A model generated the notes under the pieces. It worked only from the letters and a program-made list of their open reading frames with translations, was not told where the DNA came from and searched no databases. Made by a program: the position numbers and the translations under genes. DNA of 64,000 nucleotides from the NCBI RefSeq assembly GCF_963675585.1, contig NZ_OY776414.1, positions 661,001 through 725,000 of the forward strand. The letters run 5' to 3'. Each line of letters opens with the position of its first letter. Within the stretch, counting starts at the first letter, position 1. This document shows positions 25,728 through 34,792 of this stretch, in pieces. Origin of the DNA: an uncultured Draconibacterium sp. (GTDB lineage: Bacteria; Bacteroidota; Bacteroidia; Bacteroidales; Prolixibacteraceae).

Positions 25728-26495
25728 TTACACTAATCGTGTTCCTCGTCCGGTGGCAATGTTTTCAGGATTGGTAATCAGAATTTCTTTAACGCCTCTC
25801 ATTTTAGCGCGGAAACCGTTTTCAAGTTTTGGAATCATTCCGTCGCTGATTACTCCTTCATTTTTGTATTGATTGAAAAGCGGTACTGTTAAGTCATAAA
25901 TAACAGATGACTCATCATCGGGATCGATCAGTACACCTCGTTTTTCAAAACAATAGAATAGGTAAACATTAAAGTAATTTGACAGCTCGCTTGCCAGTTC
26001 CGAAGCAATGGTATCGGCATTTGTATTTAAAAGCTGCCCTTTACCATCGTGTGTAAGAGGTGCAATTACCGGCACCACATTTTCGTTAATCAACAGGCGT
26101 AATTCTGCCGGATTTACATCGTCAACATCACCAACATAACCATAATCGATGTCTTTTACAGGGCGTTTGTGTGCTTTTATTAAATCCAGGTCTGCCCCGG
26201 TTAATCCAACTGCATTCATGCCGCGGGCTTGTAATCCTGCCACAATTTTTTTGTTTACCAAACCTCCGTAAACCATGGTAACTACCTCAAGCATGTCCTG
26301 GTCGGTAATTCTGCGGCCCTCAACCATTTTTGTTTCTATTCCAAGCCTTTTGGCTATTTCAGTGGCAGTTCTTCCTCCACCGTGCACCAGCAGCTTGTTT
26401 CCCGAAATATGATCAAATTGATTGAGAAGTGCATTTAACGATTCGGGTTCTTCAACCACTTTACCGCCTACTTTTATAATGGTTAACCTATCCAT
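25728..26495 (-). CDS. argB: acetylglutamate (or succinylglutamate) kinase
   Basis: This amino-acid kinase family protein (255 aa) has the N-terminal IIKVGGK phosphate loop, LVHGGG, the N-acylglutamate pocket (NTNADTIASELA) and the C-terminal RGTRLV end. In Bacteroidota the arginine pathway often uses succinylated intermediates, so the natural substrate may be N-succinylglutamate. It is 14 bp downstream of hisH and cotranscribed with it; no other arg gene is in the window. Confidence 0.9.
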   Translation of the reverse strand: MDRLTIIKVGGKVVEEPESLNALLNQFDHISGNKLLVHGGGRTATEIAKRLGIETKMVEGRRITDQDMLEVVTMVYGGLVNKKIVAGLQARGMNAVGLTGADLDLIKAHKRPVKDIDYGYVGDVDDVNPAELRLLINENVVPVIAPLTHDGKGQLLNTNADTIASELASELSNYFNVYLFYCFEKRGVLIDPDDESSVIYDLTVPLFNQYKNEGVISDGMIPKLENGFRAKMRGVKEILITNPENIATGRGTRLV

Positions 26496-26509
26496 GGTCT
26501 GATTTACGT

Positions 26510-27109
26510 TTAAAGATTTAAAAAGTTTTCTAAAATTTTGGCTCCAATACTCCCGCTTTTTTCAGGGTGAAACTGGGTGGCATAAAAATTGTCGCGGTGC
26601 AGGGCAGCACTAAACGGGAGTATGTAATTGCAGGTTGCAATGGTATGTTCACTTTTCTCGGCATAATACGAATGCACAAAATAAACATATTCATTTTCCA
26701 ACTCAGCATTAAAAATGTCGCTTTTTAAATCGGATATGGCATTCCATCCCATGTGCGGAACTTTGGTAATGTATTCTTCGCCGGGTGCCGGAACAAAACG
26801 TTTTACTTTTTCATCAAAAATACCCAGACAATCTGTATCGTTTTCTTCGGAATGGGAGCACATTAACTGTAAACCAAGGCAAATGCCAAGTACCGGTTGT
26901 TTTAACGACACAATCAGTTCATCCAGTTTGTTCTCGCGCAAATAAGCCATAGTAGTACTGGCTTCTCCAACTCCGGGGAAAATAACCTTATCGGCTTTTC
27001 TGATTTTTTCGGGATCAGCTGTAATTTCAGCATTTACACCCAAACGGTTGAGTGCGTTGTTTACCGATTCAATGTTTCCTGCGTTGTATTTTATAATTAC
27101 AATATTCAT
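26510..27109 (-). CDS. hisH: imidazole glycerol phosphate synthase, glutaminase subunit
   Basis: The 199-aa class I amidotransferase has the nucleophile motif GICLGLQLM and the His/Glu dyad in TQFHPEKSG. It supplies ammonia to HisF. The rest of the pathway's late genes (hisA, hisF, hisIE) are absent from the window and presumably lie elsewhere. The usual hisBHAF order is broken here, with purU and tlpA between hisB and hisH. Confidence 0.93.
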   Translation of the reverse strand: MNIVIIKYNAGNIESVNNALNRLGVNAEITADPEKIRKADKVIFPGVGEASTTMAYLRENKLDELIVSLKQPVLGICLGLQLMCSHSEENDTDCLGIFDEKVKRFVPAPGEEYITKVPHMGWNAISDLKSDIFNAELENEYVYFVHSYYAEKSEHTIATCNYILPFSAALHRDNFYATQFHPEKSGSIGAKILENFLNL

Positions 27110-27183
27110 TTCTTTTAGTTTCGAGTTACAGGTTGCTGGTTACAAGTTACACGTTGTTATCATTCGCTTTGGTTTTTGCCTTC

Positions 27184-27729
27184 TCACTTCAATAACAAAT
27201 CAATCACCTCAACCATTTCCTGAAATTCATCTTCTTTAAACAGGCGGGTCAAATAAACTATTTTACCGGTTTTGTCAACAATAACATTGCGTGTAACACC
27301 TGCATTTTTGGCTGCAAAAGTGTAGAATATCTCTGCTCCCGGATCCAGTGCCAAAGGATAAGTCACTTTCATGGTTTCCTTAAATGCTTGTACTTTATCC
27401 AGCGGTTCATCCATGTCAACTCCAATTAAAACAAAATCTTTATTCTCCTTGTGTTTTTGCCAGATTTCGGATTCGATGTGTGGCATTTCTTTTCGACACA
27501 CCGAACACCAACTTGCTGTAAACTGAAGCATGGTTACTTTCCCTTTTAAGGACTCGGTAGTAATTGTTGTTCCATCGGTTAACTGCATTGATATGTTTGG
27601 CATTTGCTGACCAAGTTTAACAATGTAACCGTAATCGGCCGGAATTTCCTTTTGAGGAATTTCGGTTAACTGCGAAAATGCTGAGAGTGTGAACATGGCT
27701 GCGAATACAAGTGTAACTATTTTTTTCAT
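27184..27729 (-). CDS. TlpA-like thiol-disulfide oxidoreductase
   Basis: The 181-aa protein has a signal peptide (FAAMFTLSAFSQ), then a thioredoxin fold with the active site WCSVC (SWCSVCRKEMPH). The TTESLKGKVTMLQFTASWC strand is typical of TlpA/ResA periplasmic reductases. It may reduce apocytochrome thiols or other envelope proteins; the partner is not shown by context. It lies inside the his cluster and may be a separate insertion. Confidence 0.85.
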   Translation of the reverse strand: MKKIVTLVFAAMFTLSAFSQLTEIPQKEIPADYGYIVKLGQQMPNISMQLTDGTTITTESLKGKVTMLQFTASWCSVCRKEMPHIESEIWQKHKENKDFVLIGVDMDEPLDKVQAFKETMKVTYPLALDPGAEIFYTFAAKNAGVTRNVIVDKTGKIVYLTRLFKEDEFQEMVEVIDLLLK

Positions 27730-27759
27730 TTTGTTGAGTTATATTATATATCTCTGTTT

Positions 27760-27835
27760 TCACCCCCTGTCGCTACTTCGGCGCTCCTGTCCCCCTGCAG
27801 GGGGACAATCGGAACAAAGTGAAGATAGGGGGTGA
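27760..27835. repeat. palindromic intergenic element (MITE-like)
   Basis: Near-perfect outer arms (TCACCCCCT at 27760 and its complement ending 27835) enclose a perfect inner 18-bp palindrome GTCCCCCTGCAGGGGGAC (27789-27806). The whole 76 bp can fold as one long imperfect hairpin. It lies between tlpA and purU and is much more GC-rich than its surroundings. Confidence 0.6.
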
Positions 27836-27860
27836 ATTATCCCTGATCTAAATCCATGTA

Positions 27861-28745
27861 TTAATTAAATACTACTGTCCGGTTTTTGTATACCAGTACT
27901 TTTCGCTGCAGGTGTTTGTAAACTGCCTGCGAAAGTACAATTTTTTCCAAATCGCGCCCTTTGCGAATTAAATTCTGGATGGTGTCAACGTGGCTGCAGC
28001 GAGTAACATCCTGCTCGATAATTGGCCCTGCATCCAGCTCCGAAGTTACATAGTGACTGGTTGCTCCAATAATTTTAACTCCACGCTGGTGCGCGGCATG
28101 GTATGGTTTTGCACCTGCAAATGCCGGTAAAAACGAGTGGTGTATATTAATCACCTTATTCGGAAAGTGTTTTACAAAGTCTTCCGATAAAATTTGCATG
28201 TAACGTGCCAGCACAACAAAATCAATGTTGTTTTCTTTTAACAATTTTAATTCAGCTGCTTCCTGTTCTTCTTTGTTGTCTTTATTGATCGGGAAATAAT
28301 GAAAGTCAATTCCAAATCGATCTGCTACAGGTTTTAAAGTTTCGTGATTACTAATAATCATCGGAATTTCAACGTCCCATTCGCCGGCAGTGTAACGTGC
28401 TAAAATATCGAACAAAGCGTGTGGCATTTTCGATACAAAAAGTGCCATACGAGGAATTGTGTTCGAGAAATAGATTTTCCATGTCATTTGCAGCGGAGCA
28501 CCGATTAGCGTGTCAAAGTACTCACCAATCTTTTCCGGAGGAATGGCAAAATTTTCCAATTCCCACTCAACGCGCATGTAAAATATCTTTTCCTGACGGT
28601 CAACATGCTGGTCGAGATAAAGAATGTTTCCTTTGTTTTTATTCAGAAATTCGGTAACTGTTGCCAGAATTCCCTGTTTGTCCGGGCAGTGAATCAGCAA
28701 AATGGCTGTATCCTTTTTTTCCCGTAAAGGTTTTATAGTTTTCAT
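27861..28745 (-). CDS. purU: formyltetrahydrofolate deformylase
   Basis: The 294-aa protein has an N-terminal ACT domain (about 10-85: TAILLIHCPDKQGILATVTE) followed by a formyltransferase fold. The catalytic region shows NIHHSFLPAFAGAKPYHAA and ELDAGPIIEQD, with the Asp used for hydrolysis. It releases formate and THF from 10-formyl-THF. Being next to hisB is metabolically sensible (histidine synthesis yields AICAR and links to folate), though that is inference. Confidence 0.92.
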   Translation of the reverse strand: MKTIKPLREKKDTAILLIHCPDKQGILATVTEFLNKNKGNILYLDQHVDRQEKIFYMRVEWELENFAIPPEKIGEYFDTLIGAPLQMTWKIYFSNTIPRMALFVSKMPHALFDILARYTAGEWDVEIPMIISNHETLKPVADRFGIDFHYFPINKDNKEEQEAAELKLLKENNIDFVVLARYMQILSEDFVKHFPNKVINIHHSFLPAFAGAKPYHAAHQRGVKIIGATSHYVTSELDAGPIIEQDVTRCSHVDTIQNLIRKGRDLEKIVLSQAVYKHLQRKVLVYKNRTVVFN

Positions 28746-28883
28746 ATATTTTCTTTTACCGCAGAGAACGCAAAGATTTACACAGAGCTTCTCAGTATTA
28801 GTTTTTGTATTTATTGATAACTCGTCTCACTCCTTTAATTAATTGAAGTATTTTAAAGATATTATTTTAGGACTTCGCTTTTC

Positions 28884-30005
28884 TTAAAGTTTTCCTTTTG
28901 TCGATGGCAATTCAAAGTTAAAAACATCGCGGCGGATGGCCATTTTTATGGCTTTTGCCAACGCTTTAAATATTGCCTCAATTTTATGGTGTTCGTTTGT
29001 TCCTTCTGCCTTAATGTTCAAATTGCACAAGGCTGCATCCGAAAATGATTTAAAAAAGTGCATAAACATTTCGGTGGGCATGTCGCCAACCATTTCGCGA
29101 TTAAATTCGGTTTCCCACATTAACCACGGACGTCCGCCAAAGTCGATGGCTGCCATTGCCAGACAATCATCCATGGGCAAACAAAAACCGTAACGTTCCA
29201 TGCCTAATTTGTTGCCAACGGCGTTCTTAAAGGCCTCGCCCAAGGCAAGTGCTGTGTCTTCAATGGTGTGGTGTTCGTCAACTTCCAAATCGCCTTTTAC
29301 CTGAACCGTTAAATCAACGCCCGAGTGTCTTCCAATCTGGTTTAACATGTGATCGAAGAATTTTAATCCGGTTGAGATTTCGCAAACTCCCGATCCATCG
29401 AGGTTTAGCCAAACTCTAATGTCGGTTTCCTTGGTAGTTCGAACAACTTCGGCTGTTCGTTGCGGCGATGCCACACAAGCATAAATATCGTCCCAATCAT
29501 CCGAAACCAACGCACAAACATCAGCAAGGCCTTGTTTTTCCATCTCTTCAACAAGGTCGCCGTTGTTTATAAAAATGCCCTTTGCTCCAAGGTTTTTAGC
29601 CAGTTGAATATCGGTTAAACGGTCGCCAATTACAAAGCTGTTTGCCAAATCGTAATCGCCTTCCATGTATTTGGTAAGCATGGCAGTTCCCGGTTTTCGG
29701 GTTGGCAAGTTATCGGCCGGAAAACTTCTGTCGATACAAATTTCATCAAAAGTAACTCCTTCGTTTTCAAATGCTTTTAAAATGAAATTCTGAACAGGCC
29801 AGAATGTGTCTTCCGGAAAGGAATCGGTACCCAAACCATCCTGATTGGTTACCATCACCAATTCGTAATCCAGATTTTTTTGAATGTTGTACATGTTCCT
29901 GAAAACTTTGGGCAGAAATTCCAGCTTTTCGTATGCGTCGATTTGCTCGTCCTCGGTTTCAAAATTTAAGGTACCGTCGCGGTCTATAAATAGTACTTTT
30001 TTCAT
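28884..30005 (-). CDS. hisB: bifunctional histidinol-phosphatase/imidazoleglycerol-phosphate dehydratase
   Basis: The ATG at 30005 gives [13 protein letters not shown], with the HAD phosphatase nucleophile D9 and acid D11, followed by KPGTAM and [11 protein letters not shown]. The C-terminal half (from about 180) is the dehydratase with two metal-binding motifs, [12 protein letters not shown] and [12 protein letters not shown], and ANEHHKIEA-like TNEHHKIEA near the end. At 373 aa it is the normal bifunctional length. It is downstream of hisC by 40 bp. Confidence 0.95.
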   Translation of the reverse strand: MKKVLFIDRDGTLNFETEDEQIDAYEKLEFLPKVFRNMYNIQKNLDYELVMVTNQDGLGTDSFPEDTFWPVQNFILKAFENEGVTFDEICIDRSFPADNLPTRKPGTAMLTKYMEGDYDLANSFVIGDRLTDIQLAKNLGAKGIFINNGDLVEEMEKQGLADVCALVSDDWDDIYACVASPQRTAEVVRTTKETDIRVWLNLDGSGVCEISTGLKFFDHMLNQIGRHSGVDLTVQVKGDLEVDEHHTIEDTALALGEAFKNAVGNKLGMERYGFCLPMDDCLAMAAIDFGGRPWLMWETEFNREMVGDMPTEMFMHFFKSFSDAALCNLNIKAEGTNEHHKIEAIFKALAKAIKMAIRRDVFNFELPSTKGKL

Positions 30006-30045
30006 TGTTCTATAATTTGCTCCCAAATTGGTGGGTAATTTGTGA

Positions 30046-31089
30046 TTATATCAATTTTTTTAAGGCATTTAATAAAATCTCATTCTCTTCCGATGAGCCA
30101 ATTGTAATTCGCAAACTGCTGGCACACAAATGTATTTTCGATCGGTCGCGAACTATAATTCCTTCCTCTACCAAATAATCGTAAATGCCTTTTGCGTCGT
30201 GCATGTTTACCAAAAGGAAGTTGGCATCCGAAGGGTAAACTTTTTCAACAAATGGCAGGTCGTTTAGTAATTGTGCCATTTTTTCCCGTTCGGCAATCAA
30301 CAGTTTTACCCATTTCTGAACAGTGACTTTTTTATCGAGCAATTCGAGTGCTTTTTGCTGGGTAAGAATGTTCAGGTTGTACGGGTACTTTATTTTATTC
30401 AGTACATTAATTATTTCGACCGAAGCAAATGCCATTCCCAAACGCATCCCTGCCATTCCCCATGCTTTCGAAAACGTTTGAAGAATAACAAGATTTGGGT
30501 ACTCCTCCAATTCTTGTAAAAGAGTCTTCCCCGGTGCAAAGTCAATGTATGCTTCATCAACCACAACCAATCCTTTAAACGAATCAGCAATTTCGAGCAT
30601 GGCTTCTTTGTTTAAACTGTTACCTGTGGGATTGTTAGGCGAACAAAGAAAAATAATTTTAGAATGAGTATCGCAGGCACCAAGCACATCATTTGTGTTT
30701 AACTGAAAATCGTCGGTTAACGATACTTTTCGCACTTCAACTCCTGAAATGTCGGCAGCCACCTGGTACATTCCATAGGTTGGATCAATGCTTACAATGT
30801 TGTCCTGACCCGGCTCACAAAAAGCGCGGATGAGCAAATCGATAGGCTCGTCGCTTCCATTTCCCAAAAAGATGTTTTCGGTGGCAATGTGTTTTAAGGC
30901 CGACACTTTTAATTTTACATTTTTTTGAAGCGGATCAGGATATCGGTTGTAAGGCTCGTGGAACGGATTTTCGTTGGCATCGAGAAAAACCATTGCTTCG
31001 CCTGTGTACTCATCTCTTGCCGAAGAATATGGTTTAAGAGATTGTATATTTTTTCTAAGTAGTTGATTAATGTCCATTTTTTTCGTCAT
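30046..31089 (-). CDS. hisC: histidinol-phosphate aminotransferase
   Basis: This PLP aminotransferase (347 aa) has [10 protein letters not shown] and [10 protein letters not shown] (PLP-phenol Asp) and the Schiff-base Lys in [14 protein letters not shown]. The phosphate-binding Arg region NFLLVN...RDRS and LRITIGS are present. It converts imidazole-acetol phosphate to histidinol phosphate. The start could also be the inner Met (MDINQLL, 31077). Confidence 0.94.
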   Translation of the reverse strand: MTKKMDINQLLRKNIQSLKPYSSARDEYTGEAMVFLDANENPFHEPYNRYPDPLQKNVKLKVSALKHIATENIFLGNGSDEPIDLLIRAFCEPGQDNIVSIDPTYGMYQVAADISGVEVRKVSLTDDFQLNTNDVLGACDTHSKIIFLCSPNNPTGNSLNKEAMLEIADSFKGLVVVDEAYIDFAPGKTLLQELEEYPNLVILQTFSKAWGMAGMRLGMAFASVEIINVLNKIKYPYNLNILTQQKALELLDKKVTVQKWVKLLIAEREKMAQLLNDLPFVEKVYPSDANFLLVNMHDAKGIYDYLVEEGIIVRDRSKIHLCASSLRITIGSSEENEILLNALKKLI

Positions 31090-31203
31090 GCTGAATTTAT
31101 TTCAGCATCTTTTTATTTGTTATTTTATTATCAGTTCCTGATCTGTCAACCGACAGACTGGATTACTTATTACTCAAATATTTGCCAAGCTTAAATTCCT
31201 AAT

Positions 31204-32499
31204 TTATTTTGGAATCTTTCTTATTTCTTTCAAACGTAAAGTTACTGCATTTTTGTGGGCATCAAGTTGCTCGGCCGCGGCCATTTTCTCAATTGCCGGG
31301 CCAATGCTTAAAAGTCCTTGTTTTGTTATTTCCTGAAACGTGATTTTTTTACTAAAACTATCGAGGTTTACGCCGCTATACGAGCGTGCCCAACCATTTG
31401 TTGGTAAAGTATGATTTGTTCCCGAAGCATAATCGCCGGCACTTTCAGGTGTTAATTCGCCTAGAAAGACAGAACCTGCGTTGGTAATTTTTTCAGCAAT
31501 CTCCAGGTAATTTTTAGTACTTAAGATCAGATGTTCAGGTGCATATTCGTTTATCAAATCAATCTGTTCTTCTTTGTTTTCGACTACAATAAAAACACTG
31601 TTCGAAAGTGCTTTTTCAGCCATTTCTTTTCGGGGAAGAGTAGCCAGTTGTGTTGAAATTTCAATAGTTACATTCTTAATTACTTCAGAGTTACTGGCCA
31701 CCAAAACAACCTGACTGTCAACGCCATGTTCAGCCTGCGAAAGCAAATCGGAGGCAACAAATGCAGGATTTGAAGTTTCGTCGGCAACAACAAGTACTTC
31801 CGATGGTCCGGCCGGCATGTCAATGGAAACATCGTTCATACTTACCAATTGTTTGGCTGCCATTACATATTGATTTCCGGGGCCAAATATTTTATAGGTT
31901 TGCGGCACCGTTTGTGTTCCGTAAGCCATAGCACCAATTGCCTGAACACCGCCAAGTTTATAAATCTGTGTAACTCCGGCAACTTTAGCAGCATACAAAA
32001 TAGCTGGATGAATTTTTCCGGTTTTATCGGGTGGCGAACAAAGTACAATTTCTTTACAACCTGCAATTTGGGCAGGAATGGCCAACATAAGCACGGTTGA
32101 AAATAACGGAGCAGTTCCTCCGGGTATATACAAACCTACTTTTTCGATTGCGACGGCTTTTTGCCAGCAATTTACGCCCGGTGTAGTTTCGATTTTTTTG
32201 ATTTGGAACTTTTGTGAAGCATGAAAAACTTCAATATTTTTTGCAGCCAATGCAATGGCTTCTTTTAATTCTGCTGAAACCAGATTTTCTGCCTCAGTAA
32301 TTTCCGATGCAGACACTTCCAGCGAATCCAACTTTATACCGTCAAATTTCTCTGTAAATTCGCGAAGTGCGTCGTCGCCATTTTTACGAATTTCATTTAA
32401 TATGGTCTGTACTTTTCCATACAATTCGGAAACATCGAAAAGCGGACGTTTCAGAATGTCGGACCACAAATTTTTATCAGGATTTATGTACGTCCTCAT
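31204..32499 (-). CDS. hisD: histidinol dehydrogenase
   Basis: The 431-aa protein is full length. Typical blocks are GLYIPGGTAPLFSTVLM, the signature DMPAGPSEVLVVADE, SQAEHGVDSQ with the zinc ligands Gln/His, and the C-terminal catalytic TLPTNGWARSYSG. The start overlaps the upstream EamA stop by four bases (ATGA), so the two are translationally coupled. Confidence 0.95.
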   Translation of the reverse strand: MRTYINPDKNLWSDILKRPLFDVSELYGKVQTILNEIRKNGDDALREFTEKFDGIKLDSLEVSASEITEAENLVSAELKEAIALAAKNIEVFHASQKFQIKKIETTPGVNCWQKAVAIEKVGLYIPGGTAPLFSTVLMLAIPAQIAGCKEIVLCSPPDKTGKIHPAILYAAKVAGVTQIYKLGGVQAIGAMAYGTQTVPQTYKIFGPGNQYVMAAKQLVSMNDVSIDMPAGPSEVLVVADETSNPAFVASDLLSQAEHGVDSQVVLVASNSEVIKNVTIEISTQLATLPRKEMAEKALSNSVFIVVENKEEQIDLINEYAPEHLILSTKNYLEIAEKITNAGSVFLGELTPESAGDYASGTNHTLPTNGWARSYSGVNLDSFSKKITFQEITKQGLLSIGPAIEKMAAAEQLDAHKNAVTLRLKEIRKIPK

Positions 32500-33389
32500 G
32501 CGCTTATTTTTTTGCTTTTAAATCGTAGTGCAAGAATATTGCCCGAAAATAGTAAAACTATTCCCAAAAGAGCGAATATATCCCAGCGGTAGCCTTCAAA
32601 TATTGTAGATATAACAAGTGCGATAGCGGGTGTTATCAATGCAATGTAAATCGAACGGTCGGGGCCAATTTCACCCAGTAACTTTAAATAGGTTGAAAAG
32701 GCGATTATAGAGCCAAAAACTGCTAAATAGAATAACGAACTCAGGTAGCTTAAAGAACTGTCGAAGGCAACCGGTTTTCCTAAAATAAGGACCATTACAA
32801 ACATGCTTAAACCTCCGTATAACATACCCAGAGCCGTGGATTGGATGAGCGGAATTTTTTTCTTCTGTTTGTAAGCCGATAAAATGTTTCCGAGCGAGGC
32901 ACTGATTAGACCGCCCAAACAGATAAGGAAAACCAGTGAATCTTTGCTGTTTAAATTGAAGGACTTTAATTCATTTTTAAACAGTAGTGCTGTTCCTCCA
33001 ACGCCAAGAATGGCGGCGATAACCACATCAATTTTAATTTTTCCTTTTAGAAGCAAAGCATTAAAGAAGATATTAAAAAAGATAATGAGCGAAAAAACAA
33101 CAGCAACCACACCACTTGTTAATACCGTTTCGGCCTGGTAAACAAACCAGTAGTTTATTCCAAAAAGGCAAAGTCCTAGAAGCAGCGCTAAAAAATGCTC
33201 TTTAACTGTAAACTTTAAACTTCTTTTGGTGGCCAAACAAAACGAGATCAATATAATTCCGGCTAAAATAAATCGATAGGCCACTGATAGAAGTGGATCT
33301 ACAATTCCGAGCTGAAATTTGATGACATACCAGGTTGATCCCCAAATCAGGGATGGAATGGCAAATAATATGGATTGTCTTGCGGTCAT
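32496..33389 (-). CDS. EamA/DMT-family transporter
   Basis: The 297-aa protein has ten predicted helices in two EamA repeats (first: PSLIWGSTWYVIKFQLG; second: AFGSIIAFSTYLKLLGEIGP). The family exports amino acids and other metabolites. It sits between hisG and hisD and overlaps hisD by four bases, so it is made together with the histidine enzymes. Export of histidine or an intermediate is a guess from position. Confidence 0.85.
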   Translation of the reverse strand: MTARQSILFAIPSLIWGSTWYVIKFQLGIVDPLLSVAYRFILAGIILISFCLATKRSLKFTVKEHFLALLLGLCLFGINYWFVYQAETVLTSGVVAVVFSLIIFFNIFFNALLLKGKIKIDVVIAAILGVGGTALLFKNELKSFNLNSKDSLVFLICLGGLISASLGNILSAYKQKKKIPLIQSTALGMLYGGLSMFVMVLILGKPVAFDSSLSYLSSLFYLAVFGSIIAFSTYLKLLGEIGPDRSIYIALITPAIALVISTIFEGYRWDIFALLGIVLLFSGNILALRFKSKKISA

Positions 33390-33469
33390 ACTTCGATTTA
33401 AGTTGAGAGTTTAACGTTCAGAGTTCAAAGCTGATTTATTCCAGCTTCGAACTTCTGACTTAAATCTAT

Positions 33470-34330
33470 TTAAAAAATCATTTTCTCAATCGGAATTACC
33501 AAAATACCTTCGGCACCGGCTTTTTTCAGTCGGCCAATTACCTCCCAAAAGTCATCTTCTTCAATTACCGAGTGCATCGAACTCCAGCCTTCTTTTGCTA
33601 ACGGTACCAGAGTTGGTGCTTTCATACCGGGAAGTAAACCTGTTATTTCTTCTATTTTTTCGTTGGGTACATTTAATAAAATATATTTTTTACCTTCAGC
33701 ACGTTGCACCGATTCGATGCGGAAAATCAATTCGTCAAGAATTTCCTGTTTCTCGGCAGAAAGGTTAGGATTAGCAATAAGAACGGCTTCCGATTGCATC
33801 ACTACTTCAACTTCTTTTAATCGGTTACTAACCAAAGTAGATCCTGAACTTACAATATCGAAAATGGCATCGGCCAAACCAATTCCAGGAGCAATTTCTA
33901 CCGAACCCGAAATAACATGAATTTCAGCTTTAATATTTTTTTCGTCCAAAAACTTTTTAAGAATAACAGGATATGAAGTGGCAATTTTTTTGCCTTCAAA
34001 AAACTCGATGCCGCTGTACTCAATTGATTTTGGAATGGCCAGCGATAAACGGCATTTACTAAAACCAAGACGTTTGGCAATTACAACGTTTTCGTTTTTT
34101 TCTGCCATTTCGTTTTCGCCAACCACACCAATGTCTGCAACGCCATCGGCTACTGTTTGCGGAATGTCATCGTCGCGCAGAAACAAGGCGTCCATCGGAA
34201 AATTTTTGGCTTCAGAAACCAATGTTCTTCTTCCCATTTTTAATCCAATTCCTGCTTCGTTAATCAGGTTCATCGAATCTTCGTTTAATCTTCCTTTTGT
34301 CTGAATGGCAATTTTAATTTTGTTTTCCAT
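33470..34330 (-). CDS. hisG: ATP phosphoribosyltransferase, long form
   Basis: The 286-aa protein joins the catalytic domain (IAIQTKGRLNEDS, DIVSSGSTLVSN PRPP-binding region) and a C-terminal ACT-like regulatory domain (from about 210: KKYILLNVPNEKI ... PTLVPLAKEGWSSMHSV) that binds histidine for feedback. It is the first enzyme gene of the operon, about 105 bp after the attenuator. Confidence 0.94.
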   Translation of the reverse strand: MENKIKIAIQTKGRLNEDSMNLINEAGIGLKMGRRTLVSEAKNFPMDALFLRDDDIPQTVADGVADIGVVGENEMAEKNENVVIAKRLGFSKCRLSLAIPKSIEYSGIEFFEGKKIATSYPVILKKFLDEKNIKAEIHVISGSVEIAPGIGLADAIFDIVSSGSTLVSNRLKEVEVVMQSEAVLIANPNLSAEKQEILDELIFRIESVQRAEGKKYILLNVPNEKIEEITGLLPGMKAPTLVPLAKEGWSSMHSVIEEDDFWEVIGRLKKAGAEGILVIPIEKMIF

Positions 34331-34434
34331 AATTGAAAAATTTTTGGGAAATCCGTAGACGAAATATTAATAGTGTATCGTCTTTGTTTTTCCTTTATGT
34401 TTTTGTCTGTTTATAATTCGTTTTTATTGTAGCT

Positions 34435-34470
34435 AAAATAAAAAAGGCTCACCATCTCTGGCAAGCCTTT
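34435..34470 (-). terminator. his operon attenuator terminator
   Basis: On the leftward transcript a 12-bp stem (two wobbles) closed by a GAGA loop is followed by six U and then AUUUU (34435-34447). It lies 32 bases after the leader-peptide stop and about 105 bases before hisG, as expected for transcription attenuation. Confidence 0.85.
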
Positions 34471-34502
34471 AAATTAATATCGTTTTAAAATGAACAAAAC
34501 AA

Positions 34503-34565
34503 TTACAGCCTACCCGATGGTTGGTTTTTCCAATGATGGCCGCAATGTCCGTGTTCAAATATCAT
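34503..34565 (-). CDS. hisL: histidine operon leader peptide
   Basis: The 20-codon ORF encodes MIFEHGHCGHHWKNQPSGRL, with four His in eleven residues at the start. It lies between the likely promoter and an intrinsic terminator ahead of hisG. Ribosome stalling at His codons when histidyl-tRNA is scarce would favour an antiterminator fold, as in enteric his operons. The peptide is unrelated in sequence to enterobacterial HisL. The larger leftward frame across 34562-34780 is not supported. Confidence 0.85.
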   Translation of the reverse strand: MIFEHGHCGHHWKNQPSGRL

Positions 34566-34743
34566 TTTGTCAATTTTGATGCAAGTATAATTATAAATTT
34601 GATTTGAACAAGCGCTTGGCGTGTTAATTTAAAATTAAGGTTAAATAGGATTCGTACTGGCAGATAGGTAAAGTAGTATTTCACCAAGTATTGACATTCG
34701 TTTTTCGGATTGTAAAAAATAGGTATAAATTTTCTTTTTTCAT

Positions 34744-34774
34744 TTTGCAAGTTGCAATCGATTGCATATTTTTG
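34744..34774 (+). promoter_or_regulatory. Bacteroidota-type promoter with LacI-like operator for the GH105 gene
   Basis: TTTG at 34744-34747 and TATTTTTG at 34767-34774 match the -33/-7 consensus TTTG-N19-TAxxTTTG exactly. The spacer holds a perfect 14-bp palindrome TGCAATCGATTGCA (34753-34766) with the central CG of LacI/GalR operators. Binding there would block the promoter. The start codon follows at 34793. Confidence 0.75.
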
Positions 34775-34792
34775 ATGCAAACTTAAATCAAC

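Noticed and set aside
34562-34780. 72-aa leftward ORF upstream of hisG
   Set aside because: It overlaps the his leader peptide and the GH105 promoter and has no signal, domain or good start; probably chance.
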